A DNA stretch of 10,669 bases from Pavlovales sp. CCMP2436 (taxonomy: Eukaryota; Haptophyta; Pavlovophyceae; Pavlovales). Both the position numbers and the translations under genes were made by a program. How positions within the stretch are numbered: the first letter of the stretch is position 1; the number at the start of each line of letters is the position of its first letter. Shown here piece by piece: positions 1-6,862 of the stretch. The notes beneath the pieces were generated by a model. It saw only the letters and a program-made list of their open reading frames with translations. It had not been told where the DNA came from and did not search any database. Location: contig MU631357.1 in the NCBI GenBank assembly GCA_026770615.1, positions 198,707 to 209,375 on the forward strand, given 5' to 3'.

Positions 1-95
<95 letters not shown>
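1..95. repeat. 95-bp poly-G homopolymer at the window edge
   Basis: Every base from 1 to 95 is G, followed at once by ordinary mixed sequence. The window has other long G or C tracts (2183-2224, 5287-5296, 5411-5419, 6492-6513), so a true G tract is possible. A perfect run of this length at an edge is also typical of a two-colour sequencing or assembly artefact. The sequence cannot separate the two. Confidence 0.95.
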
Positions 96-252
96 CTCTT
101 GGACTCCTCTCCGGACCACCTAAATATATACACAGTTGGGGAATAAATGTCTGAATCAGGCGCAGCTGGAGACCTGCTGGAACGGCGGTTTCACTTGCGA
201 AAGTGACGTCGTTATGAACCGACGAAGATGAGAGGTCTCGAGCGGAATAAGT

Positions 253-288
253 GACACAATATTTTTAAATGACACAATATTTTTATAT
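253..288. repeat. 18-bp tandem duplication
   Basis: Two adjacent 18-bp units each begin GACACAATATTTTTA and differ only in the last few bases. In the reverse strand the duplication reads as a repeated KNIVS peptide, but nothing around it supports coding. Confidence 0.85.
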
Positions 289-757
289 ACATCCCGCTGC
301 ACTCTTATTTTTAATGTCCGAATTCCGCTCCACCCGGGCCAAGGGTGTAAGGGCTGGCAACTTAGGCGTCCCTTTATTTCAACCGAGTTTGCAAATTTCT
401 GAAGCGAGAGCACTCCCTTCCTCATAATTAAAAGGACGTTTATTTTATTGGGTTCTCAAAGCTTATAATTATTCCTTGGCAGCCGCATACCGTTCCATCC
501 GGGCCCTGCCGCCAATATTCAAGTTATCGATTTTTAAGTAAAATAGTGTAGCAATAACGAAAATGGCACATTCCTCGTGGTCGCTTACTATCTTCTGATC
601 ATCAAACACGGATCCATACTCACGGGCGCAGCCCAGCCGTGGTCCGGAACAAATATTGCGGACCGCAGGTAATAAAATCATAATTGTTGTTAAGCAACCC
701 CGCTGTTTAAAAAACCGCAGTTTCGCAACAAATAATTATATTCATAGTTCTTTTCAT

Positions 758-795
758 GTCCCCCGACTTGCAACACGAAGGCGTACGGCTATGAC
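758..795 (+). repeat. Dispersed 38-bp repeat, copy 1
   Basis: This 38-bp stretch opens with GTCCCCCGACTTGCA and matches 1917-1954 in the same orientation at about 33 of 38 positions. Similarity fades on both sides, so these look like remnants of an old dispersed element rather than a recent segmental duplication. Confidence 0.75.
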
Positions 796-872
796 GATAT
801 GCATTAAAAAATGTAAGACGCGGTCACTCGGGGGTGATATCTTTGCGCTCGGGGAAGATACTAGACTTACGT

Positions 873-900
873 CTGGGAGACCGTCTTCCGGGGACAGACG
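873..900 (-). repeat. Dispersed repeat core, reversed copy
   Basis: Read on the minus strand, this 28-bp stretch matches 5844-5870 at about 24 of 28 positions, including an identical 11-base run CGGTCTCCCAG. A further run near 861-868 (CTAGACTT) resembles sequence in the 5844 copy, so the shared element may be longer than the core. Confidence 0.65.
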
Positions 901-1064
901 CCGTAGCCAGATTTTTTTTCACTGGACATAACTCGGAAGGCATGCGTGAAAATAAATGTTACGCAGCACCTGAGATCCCGATTGCGCTCCACCCTGCTGT
1001 TGCGCGTAGCGAGTAACCAGCATCGCCAACCAAGCTGCCACAAAAATTAAAGAAAAAATTAAAA

Positions 1065-1091
1065 ATGATGATGATGATGATGATGATGATG
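1065..1091. repeat. (ATG)9 microsatellite
   Basis: Nine perfect ATG units. One frame reads as an aspartate run, but no surrounding coding sequence supports translation. Confidence 0.95.
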
Positions 1092-1164
1092 ACAAGAAAT
1101 ATCAGATCAATGCCGATGCTATGCACAATAAAGCATATAATCGCGCTACAAGACAGGTCATACG

Positions 1165-1471
1165 GCAGTGAGCAGCAGGCAATAGGCAGCAGGCAGTGGG
1201 CAGCAGGCAGTGGGCAGCAGGCAGTGGGCAGTAGGCAGTAGGCAGCAGGCAGTGGACAGTAGGCAGTGAGCAGTAGGTAGTGGGCAGGAAGCAGTGGGCA
1301 GCAGGCAGTGAGCAGTAGGCAGTGGGCAGTAAGCAGTGGGCAGCAGGCAGTGGGCAGTAGGCAGTGGGTAGTGGGCAGCAGGCAGTGGGCAGCAGACAGG
1401 AAGCAGACAGCAGGCAGTCGGTAGCAGGCAGCAGGGTAGCAGGCAGCAGGCAGCAGGCAGTGCGTAGCAGG
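1165..1471 (+). repeat. Heptamer satellite (GCAGCAG / GCAGTGG)
   Basis: About 300 bp of a 7-bp unit, mainly GCAGCAG, GCAGTGG and GCAGTAG, drifting at positions 5 to 7 while GCAG is mostly kept. On the reverse strand it produces two overlapping open frames rich in Cys, Leu, Pro and Ala, which are by-products of the period. The array is bordered by related words (CAAGACAGG near 1149 and 1482). The same unit appears in opposite orientation at 8522-8636. Confidence 0.95.
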
Positions 1472-1663
1472 CTGTGTGCTGCAAGACAGGGCACACGATT
1501 TAGGACAGCAAGCAGTAAGTAGTCATAAAATTAGAATGAGGTGTGCTGTGTGCGTAGCTCGCCGAACCTGCCCCTTTTCACGGGGGCGGCTGCTATCTCC
1601 TTCCCCCGGCCACGATTCCCAACAAGAGGTCTCTAGCCAGCCGGACAGGGCGACTCAAGTAGG

Positions 1664-1709
1664 GCAGTAGACAGTGGGCAGCAGGCAGTGGGTAGCAGGC
1701 AGTGGGCAG
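1664..1709 (+). repeat. Small second block of the GCAG heptamer
   Basis: Six to seven units of the same heptamer family as 1165-1471, same orientation, separated from the main array by about 190 bp of ordinary sequence. Confidence 0.85.
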
Positions 1710-1842
1710 GAAGAAGGATGACGATGGGGTATTCCTAGCACTTAAACAAACTACAGACATTAATCAAAATCAAACAAAAAGTCTGGTCCACATTAAATCG
1801 AATGTACTAGGTTACTACCATATACAAAAAAATTGAGCGTGT

Positions 1843-1888
1843 TTACCCCGCGCGCCGGCACACGCACACGAGACCAGCATACGCACGA
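1843..1888 (+). repeat. Dispersed 46-bp repeat, copy 1
   Basis: Matches 2095-2141 in the same orientation at roughly three quarters of positions, with the shared skeleton GGCACACGC followed by CCAGCA and ACGCAC. A partial third copy of its left end (CTTGCGCCGGCTCA) lies near 2007. Confidence 0.65.
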
Positions 1889-1916
1889 CTTAATATTTTT
1901 CAAATAAAAAATGAAC

Positions 1917-1954
1917 GTCCCCCGACTTGCAGCCCGAAGGCGTAAGGGCATGAC
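1917..1954 (+). repeat. Dispersed 38-bp repeat, copy 2
   Basis: Partner of 758-795, about 33 of 38 positions identical by eye. It follows the 46-bp repeat copy at 1843 by about 28 bp; the copy at 758 has no such neighbour, so the two repeats are independent. Confidence 0.75.
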
Positions 1955-2094
1955 ACAACTAGTATGCTATAATATGAAATCCATGGCTCATATGATATTC
2001 ACCACTTGCGCCGGCTCATTTTATGTGTTTGTTTATTTTTTGAGTTTTTTATTCATTTATTTGATTATTTATTTATTATGAGTAGTAGTATTAT

Positions 2095-2141
2095 TTACCT
2101 CTTGCGCTGGCACACGCGGACAAAGCCAGCACACGCACAAG
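2095..2141 (+). repeat. Dispersed 46-bp repeat, copy 2
   Basis: Partner of 1843-1888 (see there). It lies immediately after an AT-rich stretch of TTTAT and AGT short repeats. Confidence 0.65.
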
Positions 2142-2182
2142 GGTAGCGCCAACCAGCTCGTCGTTCACCTCCAAAACGCTAC

Positions 2183-2224
2183 GGGGTGGGGGGGGCGGGC
2201 GGGGGGGTGGGGGGGGAGGGGGGT
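2183..2224 (+). repeat. G-rich tract, potential G-quadruplex
   Basis: About 42 bp that is almost entirely G, broken by single T, C or A bases into more than four runs of three or more G. This fits the general G-quadruplex pattern many times over. No adjacent gene start or end gives it an obvious role. Confidence 0.85.
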
Positions 2225-2312
2225 TGACTTCTTCCTGTTGTTGGTATAATAAACTAATAAATTATTTTGATCTATATTACTCAGTCGCCCAGATACAGCC
2301 AGGACTCTGTTC

Positions 2313-2346
2313 TTTGTTAATCCCTTGCCGGCAAGGAATTAACAAA
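2313..2346. repeat. 34-bp near-perfect palindrome
   Basis: The left arm 2313-2329 (TTTGTTAATCCCTTGCC) and right arm 2330-2346 (GGCAAGGAATTAACAAA) are reverse complements with one mismatched pair and no spacer. It could extrude a cruciform or bind a symmetric dimeric protein. There is no T run of terminator type and no neighbouring gene, so its role is unknown. Confidence 0.85.
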
Positions 2347-2547
2347 ATGTGGCGATAAATAGTAAGTACTGTGAACTGTAAACTGGTTCTAGTTTTTAAA
2401 TAACTGCAGTTTTAAATTTCGGTAGCAACCAAGACCTGGATCCAGCAGATGTACTTTAATATAGTATGTTATATGTGCAATTCAATACAGAGATGGGAGC
2501 GCCTGAGCTTGTCGCACCAGGGTTTTACACATTTAGGTTCCGGGAAT

Positions 2548-2597
2548 GGGAATTCCCGGGAATTCCTGGGAATTCCCGGGAATTCCTGGGAACTCCC
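2548..2597. repeat. Five 10-bp palindromic units (GGGAATTCCC)
   Basis: Five consecutive 10-bp units alternate GGGAATTCCC and GGGAATTCCT and end with GGGAACTCCC. Each perfect unit is its own reverse complement. A degenerate half unit (CCGGGAAT) precedes, and looser GGGAA/TTCC words continue to about 2670. The period is close to one helical turn. Peptides read through it are by-products of the repeat. Confidence 0.9.
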
Positions 2598-2717
2598 CGG
2601 TAGATTTGCTTGCTTCCGGGAAGGGTTTCCAGGATTTCCTAGGAAGTGATATTTACGTTCCAGGAAGATATTAAACCCTGTGTCGCACGCAGGGCCAGAT
2701 TGAATTGCCGGGGGGGC

Positions 2718-2935
2718 GGGGTATAGAGGGGGTTGGTTCCCGGCATTGCACGATTCGTCGATGTGTGATGTACCCTGTGAATACAATTTTCAAGTTTTAC
2801 TTAAAACTCTGCATTCAATAATCGTCCCAGGCGTTGTTCCAGACGACCATTTACAGTACGCAAAACGGTTATTTAATTCCAGGATACATCAAACATGTTT
2901 TACGCTGGAAACCAACCCAACCCCCTCTATACCCC
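2718..2935. mobile_element. 218-bp MITE-like element with 19-bp terminal inverted repeats
   Basis: The left end GGGGTATAGAGGGGGTTGG (2718-2736) is the exact reverse complement of 2917-2935. Similarity continues inward for a few bases with a 5-bp GTTGG insertion on the right. The interior is AT-rich with no meaningful reading frame, as expected for a non-autonomous DNA transposon (MITE). A target-site duplication is uncertain: a C-G(6 or 7)-C word occurs in both flanks (2709-2717, 2939-2946) but sits three bases away from the right end. The transposase family cannot be assigned. Confidence 0.65.
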
Positions 2936-3109
2936 TGACGGGGGGCAGGGAGGTTCTTCATTGAGCCCCCTCCTACTGAGCAATGTGAAAGTATAATTTT
3001 AGAGAGAAAGGCTGTGTGCGAGCCATGAGCACGCACATTTTTCTTTACAGGAAATTAAATCTGCGGGGATGGTGGAGGCAGGTGGGCTTCTGCGCGCCGA
3101 CTGGCACTT

Positions 3110-3141
3110 TATTATTTATTATTTATTATTATTATTATTAT
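3110..3141. repeat. (TTA)/(TTTA) microsatellite
   Basis: TTATTTATTATT-type repeat. On the minus strand it reads (AAT)n with embedded AATAAA. In the minus-strand gene model it supplies five Asn codons, a Lys codon, the TAA stop and polyadenylation-like AATAAA hexamers. Confidence 0.9.
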
Positions 3142-4138
3142 GCAGTTGCAGCAGCCCAATAAATAAGAATGCCAACAAAGTCGACCTAACCCAGGTGCAG
3201 CCACACACGGAGGGAGGGGGGGGCGGGGGGGGGTGGGGGTTGCAGACCAATAAAATGCGTCCGGGCCTCAAGCGGATAGGTGCGCACACACCTCCCACTC
3301 GGAAGCGGGCTAAGTGTCGGGCTGGGCGCGCCTCTAGGACTCGCAGCCTGGCCCGCGGGCACTAGTCGGGTGTGCAGCTCAGCGGCAGCGGCGAGCAGTC
3401 CGCTGGCCTGCAGCAGCACACCTGCTCCCGCCACATCGGCCGCCGCGGAGGCGAGGACAGCGAGCGCCGCCTGTGTGTGGGGGGGGGGGATGGTTGTGGA
3501 GGGGTGGTGGTGGTTGTGTGTGTGGGAGGGGGGGAGGGGGAGAGGTTGGATGGAGATAGGTCATCGGACGCATTGTGGCTGGCTGGCTGGCTGGATGGGA
3601 ATGGTTAATGCGGCAATACCTGTGCGAGCTCGGCGGTTGCGCGCACGGTGGCTGGCGGCATTGGCAGGAGCTCCGCATTTAGCTCGGCAGCGGCGCCAGG
3701 CGCGAGCAGTACAGCGCCCGTTCCCGCAGTTGCGATAGCGCTGTCAGCTGGCGGCAGCGGCAGCAAGCCTGCTGCACCGTCGACGAGCCGAAGCCGCAGC
3801 GCATGTGGCCTGCGCGCCCCCCCCGCTAGCGCCAAAGCGCCCGCCAGGGGTCGCTCTGCTGGCGGCGGCATGAGCGTGAGCACGCACGAGAAATGAACGC
3901 GCCCCTCCTCTGCCTCGTCTCCGTCTGCGACATTCTCAGCGCGCGCAGTGGCGGCGGCAGCGGCTGCGTGCAGCACGGCCGGCGTGCCGCTGCCGCCGCT
4001 GCCGCCGCTGCTTGACGGCGTCGTGGGCAGCTGCTCGCCGGCGCGCGCGGAGAGGGGGCGGATGAGTGCCCGTGCGTCACCACGCGCCGCGCGCGGCGGG
4101 CTGCCGGCCAACGGTGCCACCCCCTCCTGCGCCGGCAT
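3119..4138 (-). CDS. Probable spliced gene, alanine-rich protein of unknown function with hydrophobic C-terminus
   Basis: Proposed exons on the minus strand are 4138-3620, 3470-3292 and 3185-3119 (765 nt, 254 residues). Intron 1 (149 bp) begins CAG|GTATT and ends in a long C-rich tract then CACACAG; it is phase 0 and both flanking frames are open. Intron 2 (106 bp) begins GGGAG|GTGTG and ends, after another C-rich tract, at the first AG (GGGTTAG); it is phase 2 and the last exon stays in frame. The protein is rich in Ala, Pro and Leu. It has a low-complexity Ser/Gly and Ala region near residues 40-65, an acidic patch near 70-78, a more structured part around 80-170, an Ala-rich hydrophobic stretch near 175-200, and a final segment reading LLAFLFIGLLQLH followed by Asn residues. 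I recognise no family. The ATG at 4138 is the first in this frame with moderate context; an upstream exon is possible. The first two exons are better supported than the third. Confidence 0.5.
3471..3619 (-). other. Intron of the minus-strand gene
   Basis: 149 bp on the minus strand with donor GTATTG, a strongly C-rich second half and acceptor CACACAG. It joins two frames in phase 0. On the + strand the same DNA is a G-rich, GT-rich tract that looks like simple repeat, which an intron explains well. Confidence 0.55.
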
Positions 4139-4505
4139 GGAGGGAGTGGAATTTTTCCCTCCTGAGCCGATCGCATCCGCTCTCCGTCATTTTCATCCGC
4201 TCTAATTTTAAAAGGGAACGCATTTTAAACTCGCAACAAGCCGATACAGTACCCAGAAAATGCTCCCAGAAAATGACGGGGGACAACTTCGGGACTTGGT
4301 CCGACACCTGATTCTGGTATTGATGTATTCTCCGATATTAAAGAGGAAGTCCAGTATCGAGCCTAGGGTTAGATGTTAAGGTTAAGGTGTCTAAAGTTTG
4401 CGCGAAATAGTTTGCTGGCGACAAACACTCAAACTCTTCTGAACATTAACAAACGAGTTCGGTGAACGCGGGACCGCCTGCGGTGCAGAATGTCTGCGCG
4501 CGGGC

Positions 4506-4595
4506 CTACATCGGGCCGGTGTTCCCGGCGGGCGTGTGGACGAAGTCGAGGTTGATCTTGATGAGCATGATGCGCTCGCCCGGAAGCGCACCAAG
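4506..4595 (-). pseudogene. Coding-like terminal exon or gene remnant
   Basis: On the minus strand, 29 codons plus TAG translate to a balanced peptide ending LDFVHTPAGNTGPM, unlike the low-complexity frames nearby. It could start at an AG acceptor just above 4595. In this frame a TGA lies a few codons further upstream, so it cannot extend without splicing. No partner exons are visible upstream, where the divergent UFD1 gene begins. It may be an orphan exon left by rearrangement, or chance. I do not recognise the protein. Confidence 0.25.
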
Positions 4596-4644
4596 CTCAT
4601 CAAGGTATCAGCCCTTGTCATTTTGAATGAGCATACATTTAGCG

Positions 4645-4652
4645 TATATAAA
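4645..4652 (+). promoter_or_regulatory. TATA-like box upstream of the UFD1 gene
   Basis: TATATAAA lies 100 bp upstream of the chosen ATG at 4752, a plausible distance for a core promoter with a short 5' UTR. Many protists lack conserved TATA boxes, so this is only suggestive. Confidence 0.3.
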
Positions 4653-4751
4653 TCGTAATTCTTATCTGCGGTAGAAGAGGCATCATAGCATAACATGATT
4701 GCGACAGCACACGGCTGGCGATCGACAGTTTTTAAAAATTGCGCGCCAGCA

Positions 4752-6293
4752 ATGCGTGCCATCTTGAGGCTAGCCGCGTGTGCTCTGCTGCTCGCGGCCG
4801 CGGCCGCGGCCGAGCAGGGGGAGCGCCCGGCGCTCTCGGCGCGGCTGCGCGCGCAGCGGCTCGATCCGGCAACGCTCGGCATGCCCGCCAGCTTTGCCGC
4901 CGGGGATCGCATCCTCGTCCCGCGCTCGGCGTTCGAGAAATTGCGCAAGCGCGGGGTGCCGCCGCGCGGCTTCCGCCTCGCGAGCAAGGTGGACCCGAGC
5001 AGGCAGTTCTTCACAGAGGCGGCGCCGATGCACTGTGCGGAGGGCGAGGTCTGCGCGCCCGCGTTCGTCCTCGAGGCGCTCGGCGTTAAGGAGGGCGAGG
5101 AGCTCTTGTTGGAAAACGCGCACTTGCCGAAGGCCGAGTCCGTCCGACTCCAGGCGCACTCGTCCAAGCTGGCGGAGCACCCCGAGATGGAGTCCATGTT
5201 GACGGGCACGCTTGAGGGCTTTGCCGCGCTCACCAACGGCACCACCATCGAGCTGCGTGACGGGCCAAACGTGTACAGGGTGCGTCGGGCTGCCGGGGGG
5301 GGGGGAGTCAGGGCCAGGGCTAGGGCTAAGGTCGACACCAGCTGCGCCTTCGCCCGCCATTCGATGAGTTGCGTCCGCGTTGCAGCTCACGCCCCCGTTA
5401 CCCCCCACCCCCCCCCCCCAGGTCGATGTGATCGCTGTGCGCTCGCGCCCCGACCGACGTGCTGACTCATCGCGCGGTCAGGCGGTGTGGATTGACAATA
5501 TCGATCTGGTCACTGACTGGGCTGCGCCAAAAGATGCCAAGCGCGCTGCCCGGCGTAAGCGTGGCTCAGCGGACAGCGAGGGGGAAAGTGAGGGGGGCGG
5601 TGGGGAGGGCGAGGATGATACCGATGAGCAGGGGGGCAATGCCGCGGGGGGGATGGGGGGTGTGAAGGCCAAGGTGAAGGTGGTGCTCACGGCGGAGAAT
5701 TTTGCAAAGCATGGACTCTCGCCGCTACAAGCGCTGGGGTCAATGGTGGCGGAGGAGGTTCGGTGCGACCCTGTGGCGCAGATGCTCGTACTCGACGGGA
5801 GAGTCGTCGGCTACGTCTGCAGGTGTGAAAATATCTTAAAAAACGTCCGGCCCCGTAAGCGGTCTCCCAGTCTCCCAGTGGTGCAGCAACAACACACTGT
5901 TAGTCTAGGACCATTATCAAGCACACGGGTAGCGTCAGCATTTCCTCGTCGGCTACGTCTGCATACGTCTGCAGGTGCTTTCTCGCGAATAATAATAATA
6001 TTGCTTATATTGTTATTATCATCATTATTATTATCATTATTGGTATCGTTGTCGTTTTTTTTTGTGTGTGGTGATAATGGTGTCGTTGTCGTCGTCGTTG
6101 TTGTAATTATAATGTCAGTTGTTGTTTTTCATTGGTGTTGTTCAAATTTTGGTATGGCGTGTCTTACTGGACAGCTCGCTTAGAGGCAGTGATCTTTACC
6201 GCCGAGGTCTCACTCAAATTGTGTGCCGTTTGTGTTGTGCAGTACTTAATTGCTTGCTTGTATTGCAGGTGCGCTGTCTGCAGGAACTCATGA
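4752..6293 (+). CDS. UFD1: UFD1-family protein with N-terminal signal peptide (candidate SELMA sUfd1)
   Basis: Exons 4752-5279, 5422-5822 and probably 6269-6293 (317 residues). UFD1 is the Cdc48/p97 cofactor that, with Npl4, extracts ubiquitinated proteins in ERAD. Residues about 50-211 span the UFD1 fold: GDRILVPRSAFEKL, EALGVKEGEELLLENAHLPK, SVRLQAHSSKL, LEGFAALTNGTTIELRD and, after the phase-0 intron 1 (142 bp), VWIDNIDLVTDWAAP, each matching the order seen in human and yeast UFD1. Residues 1-20 are a classic signal peptide (Arg, then Leu/Ala core) ending before EQ. Residues 21-50 are Ala/Arg-rich with no aromatic residue at the cleavage point. The start at 4752 has a G at -3 and places the signal peptide at the N-terminus; an in-frame ATG at 4695 would bury it. 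After the fold come a basic patch (212-224), an acidic Gly/Glu/Asp linker (227-256) and an unrecognised segment (257-309). I see no SHP box. Exon 3 is uncertain: the acceptor at 6396 is in the same phase and would end at 6493. Confidence 0.85.
5280..5421 (+). other. UFD1 intron 1
   Basis: 142 bp, donor GTGCGT, acceptor preceded by a run of about 20 nearly pure C then AG. Removing it joins ELRDGPNVYR to VDVIAVRS in phase 0 and restores an uninterrupted UFD1 domain, so the boundaries are well supported. The body contains a 10-G run and a GGGCTAGGGCTAAGG patch. Confidence 0.8.
5804..5963 (+). mobile_element. Short repeat insertion flanked by an 18-bp direct duplication at the exon 2 border
   Basis: TCGTCGGCTACGTCTGCA occurs at 5804-5821 (last bases of exon 2) and again, identical, at 5946-5963 inside the intron. 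The 124 bp between include the dispersed repeat core also found at 873-900 and 9069-9092. A flanking duplication of this length is typical of target-primed retrotransposition (SINE-like), but no tRNA-type A or B box is evident. Just after the second copy the 10-mer TACGTCTGCA recurs once more, followed by another GCAG|GTG donor-like site at 5975. Confidence 0.55.
5844..5931 (+). repeat. Dispersed repeat, intronic copy
   Basis: The core 5844-5870 matches 873-900 (reversed), and its first 16 bases match 9069-9084 at 13 positions. A second shared word (AGCACACGG.TA) lies 75 bp downstream here and 71 bp downstream at 9140, so the copies share an extended layout rather than a single chance motif. 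Confidence 0.55.
5986..6116. repeat. Cluster of AAT/ATT and GTT/GTC microsatellites in UFD1 intron 2
   Basis: Imperfect AAT, TTATCATTA and GTTGTCGTC trinucleotide repeats fill the middle of the intron. They keep a + strand frame open to 6183, but its translation is a low-complexity Ile/Leu/Val run and is not a credible part of the protein. Confidence 0.85.
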
Positions 6294-6862
6294 TCGGAAC
6301 ATTCATAGTCTTAGCGTACCTCAAAGCGCCAGGCTCGTCCAATTGTAGTGTATTGCATAGTGCTATATTTTGTGTAGAGCATTGCTTGTAATGCAGGTGC
6401 ATTGGTTATGTGTGTGTGTGTGCGAGCGTAGAATTTGCGCGCCTGTTAGTGCCCTACCGGAGGTCGATGGCCCCTCCCGCGCTAGCCGAATAACTAACCC
6501 CTCCCCCCCCCCCAAATAAATAAAAGGCGCACCCTGCGGCTCGCGGCGAATCTGCTGCGATGGGCGAGCGGGAATGAGGTTTATTTTTTTTTTTGCTTAA
6601 TGTTCTATGTCCCCTGCCTTGTAGTCCTAAAGTGCACGTGCCGTCATTGCGTGCTTCTTCCTTTTGTTCTTTTCTTTATTCTTCTTCTTCTTTCGTTTTT
6701 ATCATTATTATCATTACCTGCTGCGTTGGGTGAGCGGGGGGGGGCGAAGTGATTGCTTCGTTTATATCAATATCATCTTCGTCATCATCATTACCCGCCA
6801 GCTCTGCCCCTAACTGTCGGTTTCCCACTGTCCGCCCTCACTGCCGTCCCGACTGTCTGCAG
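6294..6862. other. Region after the UFD1 gene, no gene seen
   Basis: Contains a second GCTTGTAATGCAG|GTGC acceptor-like site (6396), a GT run (6407-6422), a 20-base C-rich tract (6492-6513) followed by AATAAA, and T-rich and ATT-repeat DNA at 6580-6800. This is compatible with a 3' UTR followed by an intergenic or intronic stretch. Confidence 0.5.
6515..6524 (+). terminator. Candidate polyadenylation signal (AATAAATAAA)
   Basis: Two overlapping AATAAA hexamers lie 222 bp after the TGA at 6291-6293, or 22 bp after the TAA at 6491-6493 in the alternative terminal exon. They are the nearest canonical signals downstream of the UFD1 gene on this strand. Confidence 0.4.

Larger units (their letters stand above)
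96..1060. other. Gene-free AT-rich stretch
   Basis: No reading frame here has convincing composition. The longest open frames are about 90 codons, lack a recognisable domain and in part translate short tandem repeats. The stretch contains an 18-bp tandem duplication (253-288), one copy of a 38-bp dispersed repeat (758-795) and a reversed copy of another repeat core (873-900). No tRNA, promoter or polyadenylation signal can be supported. Confidence 0.5.
4139..4751. other. Intergenic region between divergent genes
   Basis: The upstream regions of the minus-strand gene and the + strand UFD1 gene face each other here. It contains two copies of CATCCGCTCT (near 4174 and 4192), two copies of CCCAGAAAATG (4252, 4265), a short TTAGGG-like patch (4364-4387), a coding-like remnant (4506-4595, minus) and a TATA-like box (4645-4652). 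No complete gene is seen. Confidence 0.5.

Noticed and set aside
1102..1496. Two overlapping minus-strand frames of 112-130 codons rich in Cys, Leu, Pro and Ala
   Set aside because: They are translations of the heptamer satellite; a 7-bp period opens several frames at once and gives no protein-like signal.
2469..2786. 105-codon minus-strand frame
   Set aside because: It translates the GGGAATTCCC array and part of the inverted-repeat element, with no domain or splice support.
4391..5408. Long minus-strand open frames opposite the UFD1 gene
   Set aside because: They are shadows of GC-rich coding sequence on the other strand, where the UFD1 fold is unmistakable.
5823..6183. Continuation of UFD1 exon 2 past the donor in the same frame
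   Set aside because: It runs through a repeat insertion and microsatellites and gives low-complexity Ile/Leu/Val runs; a GCAG|GTG donor precedes it.
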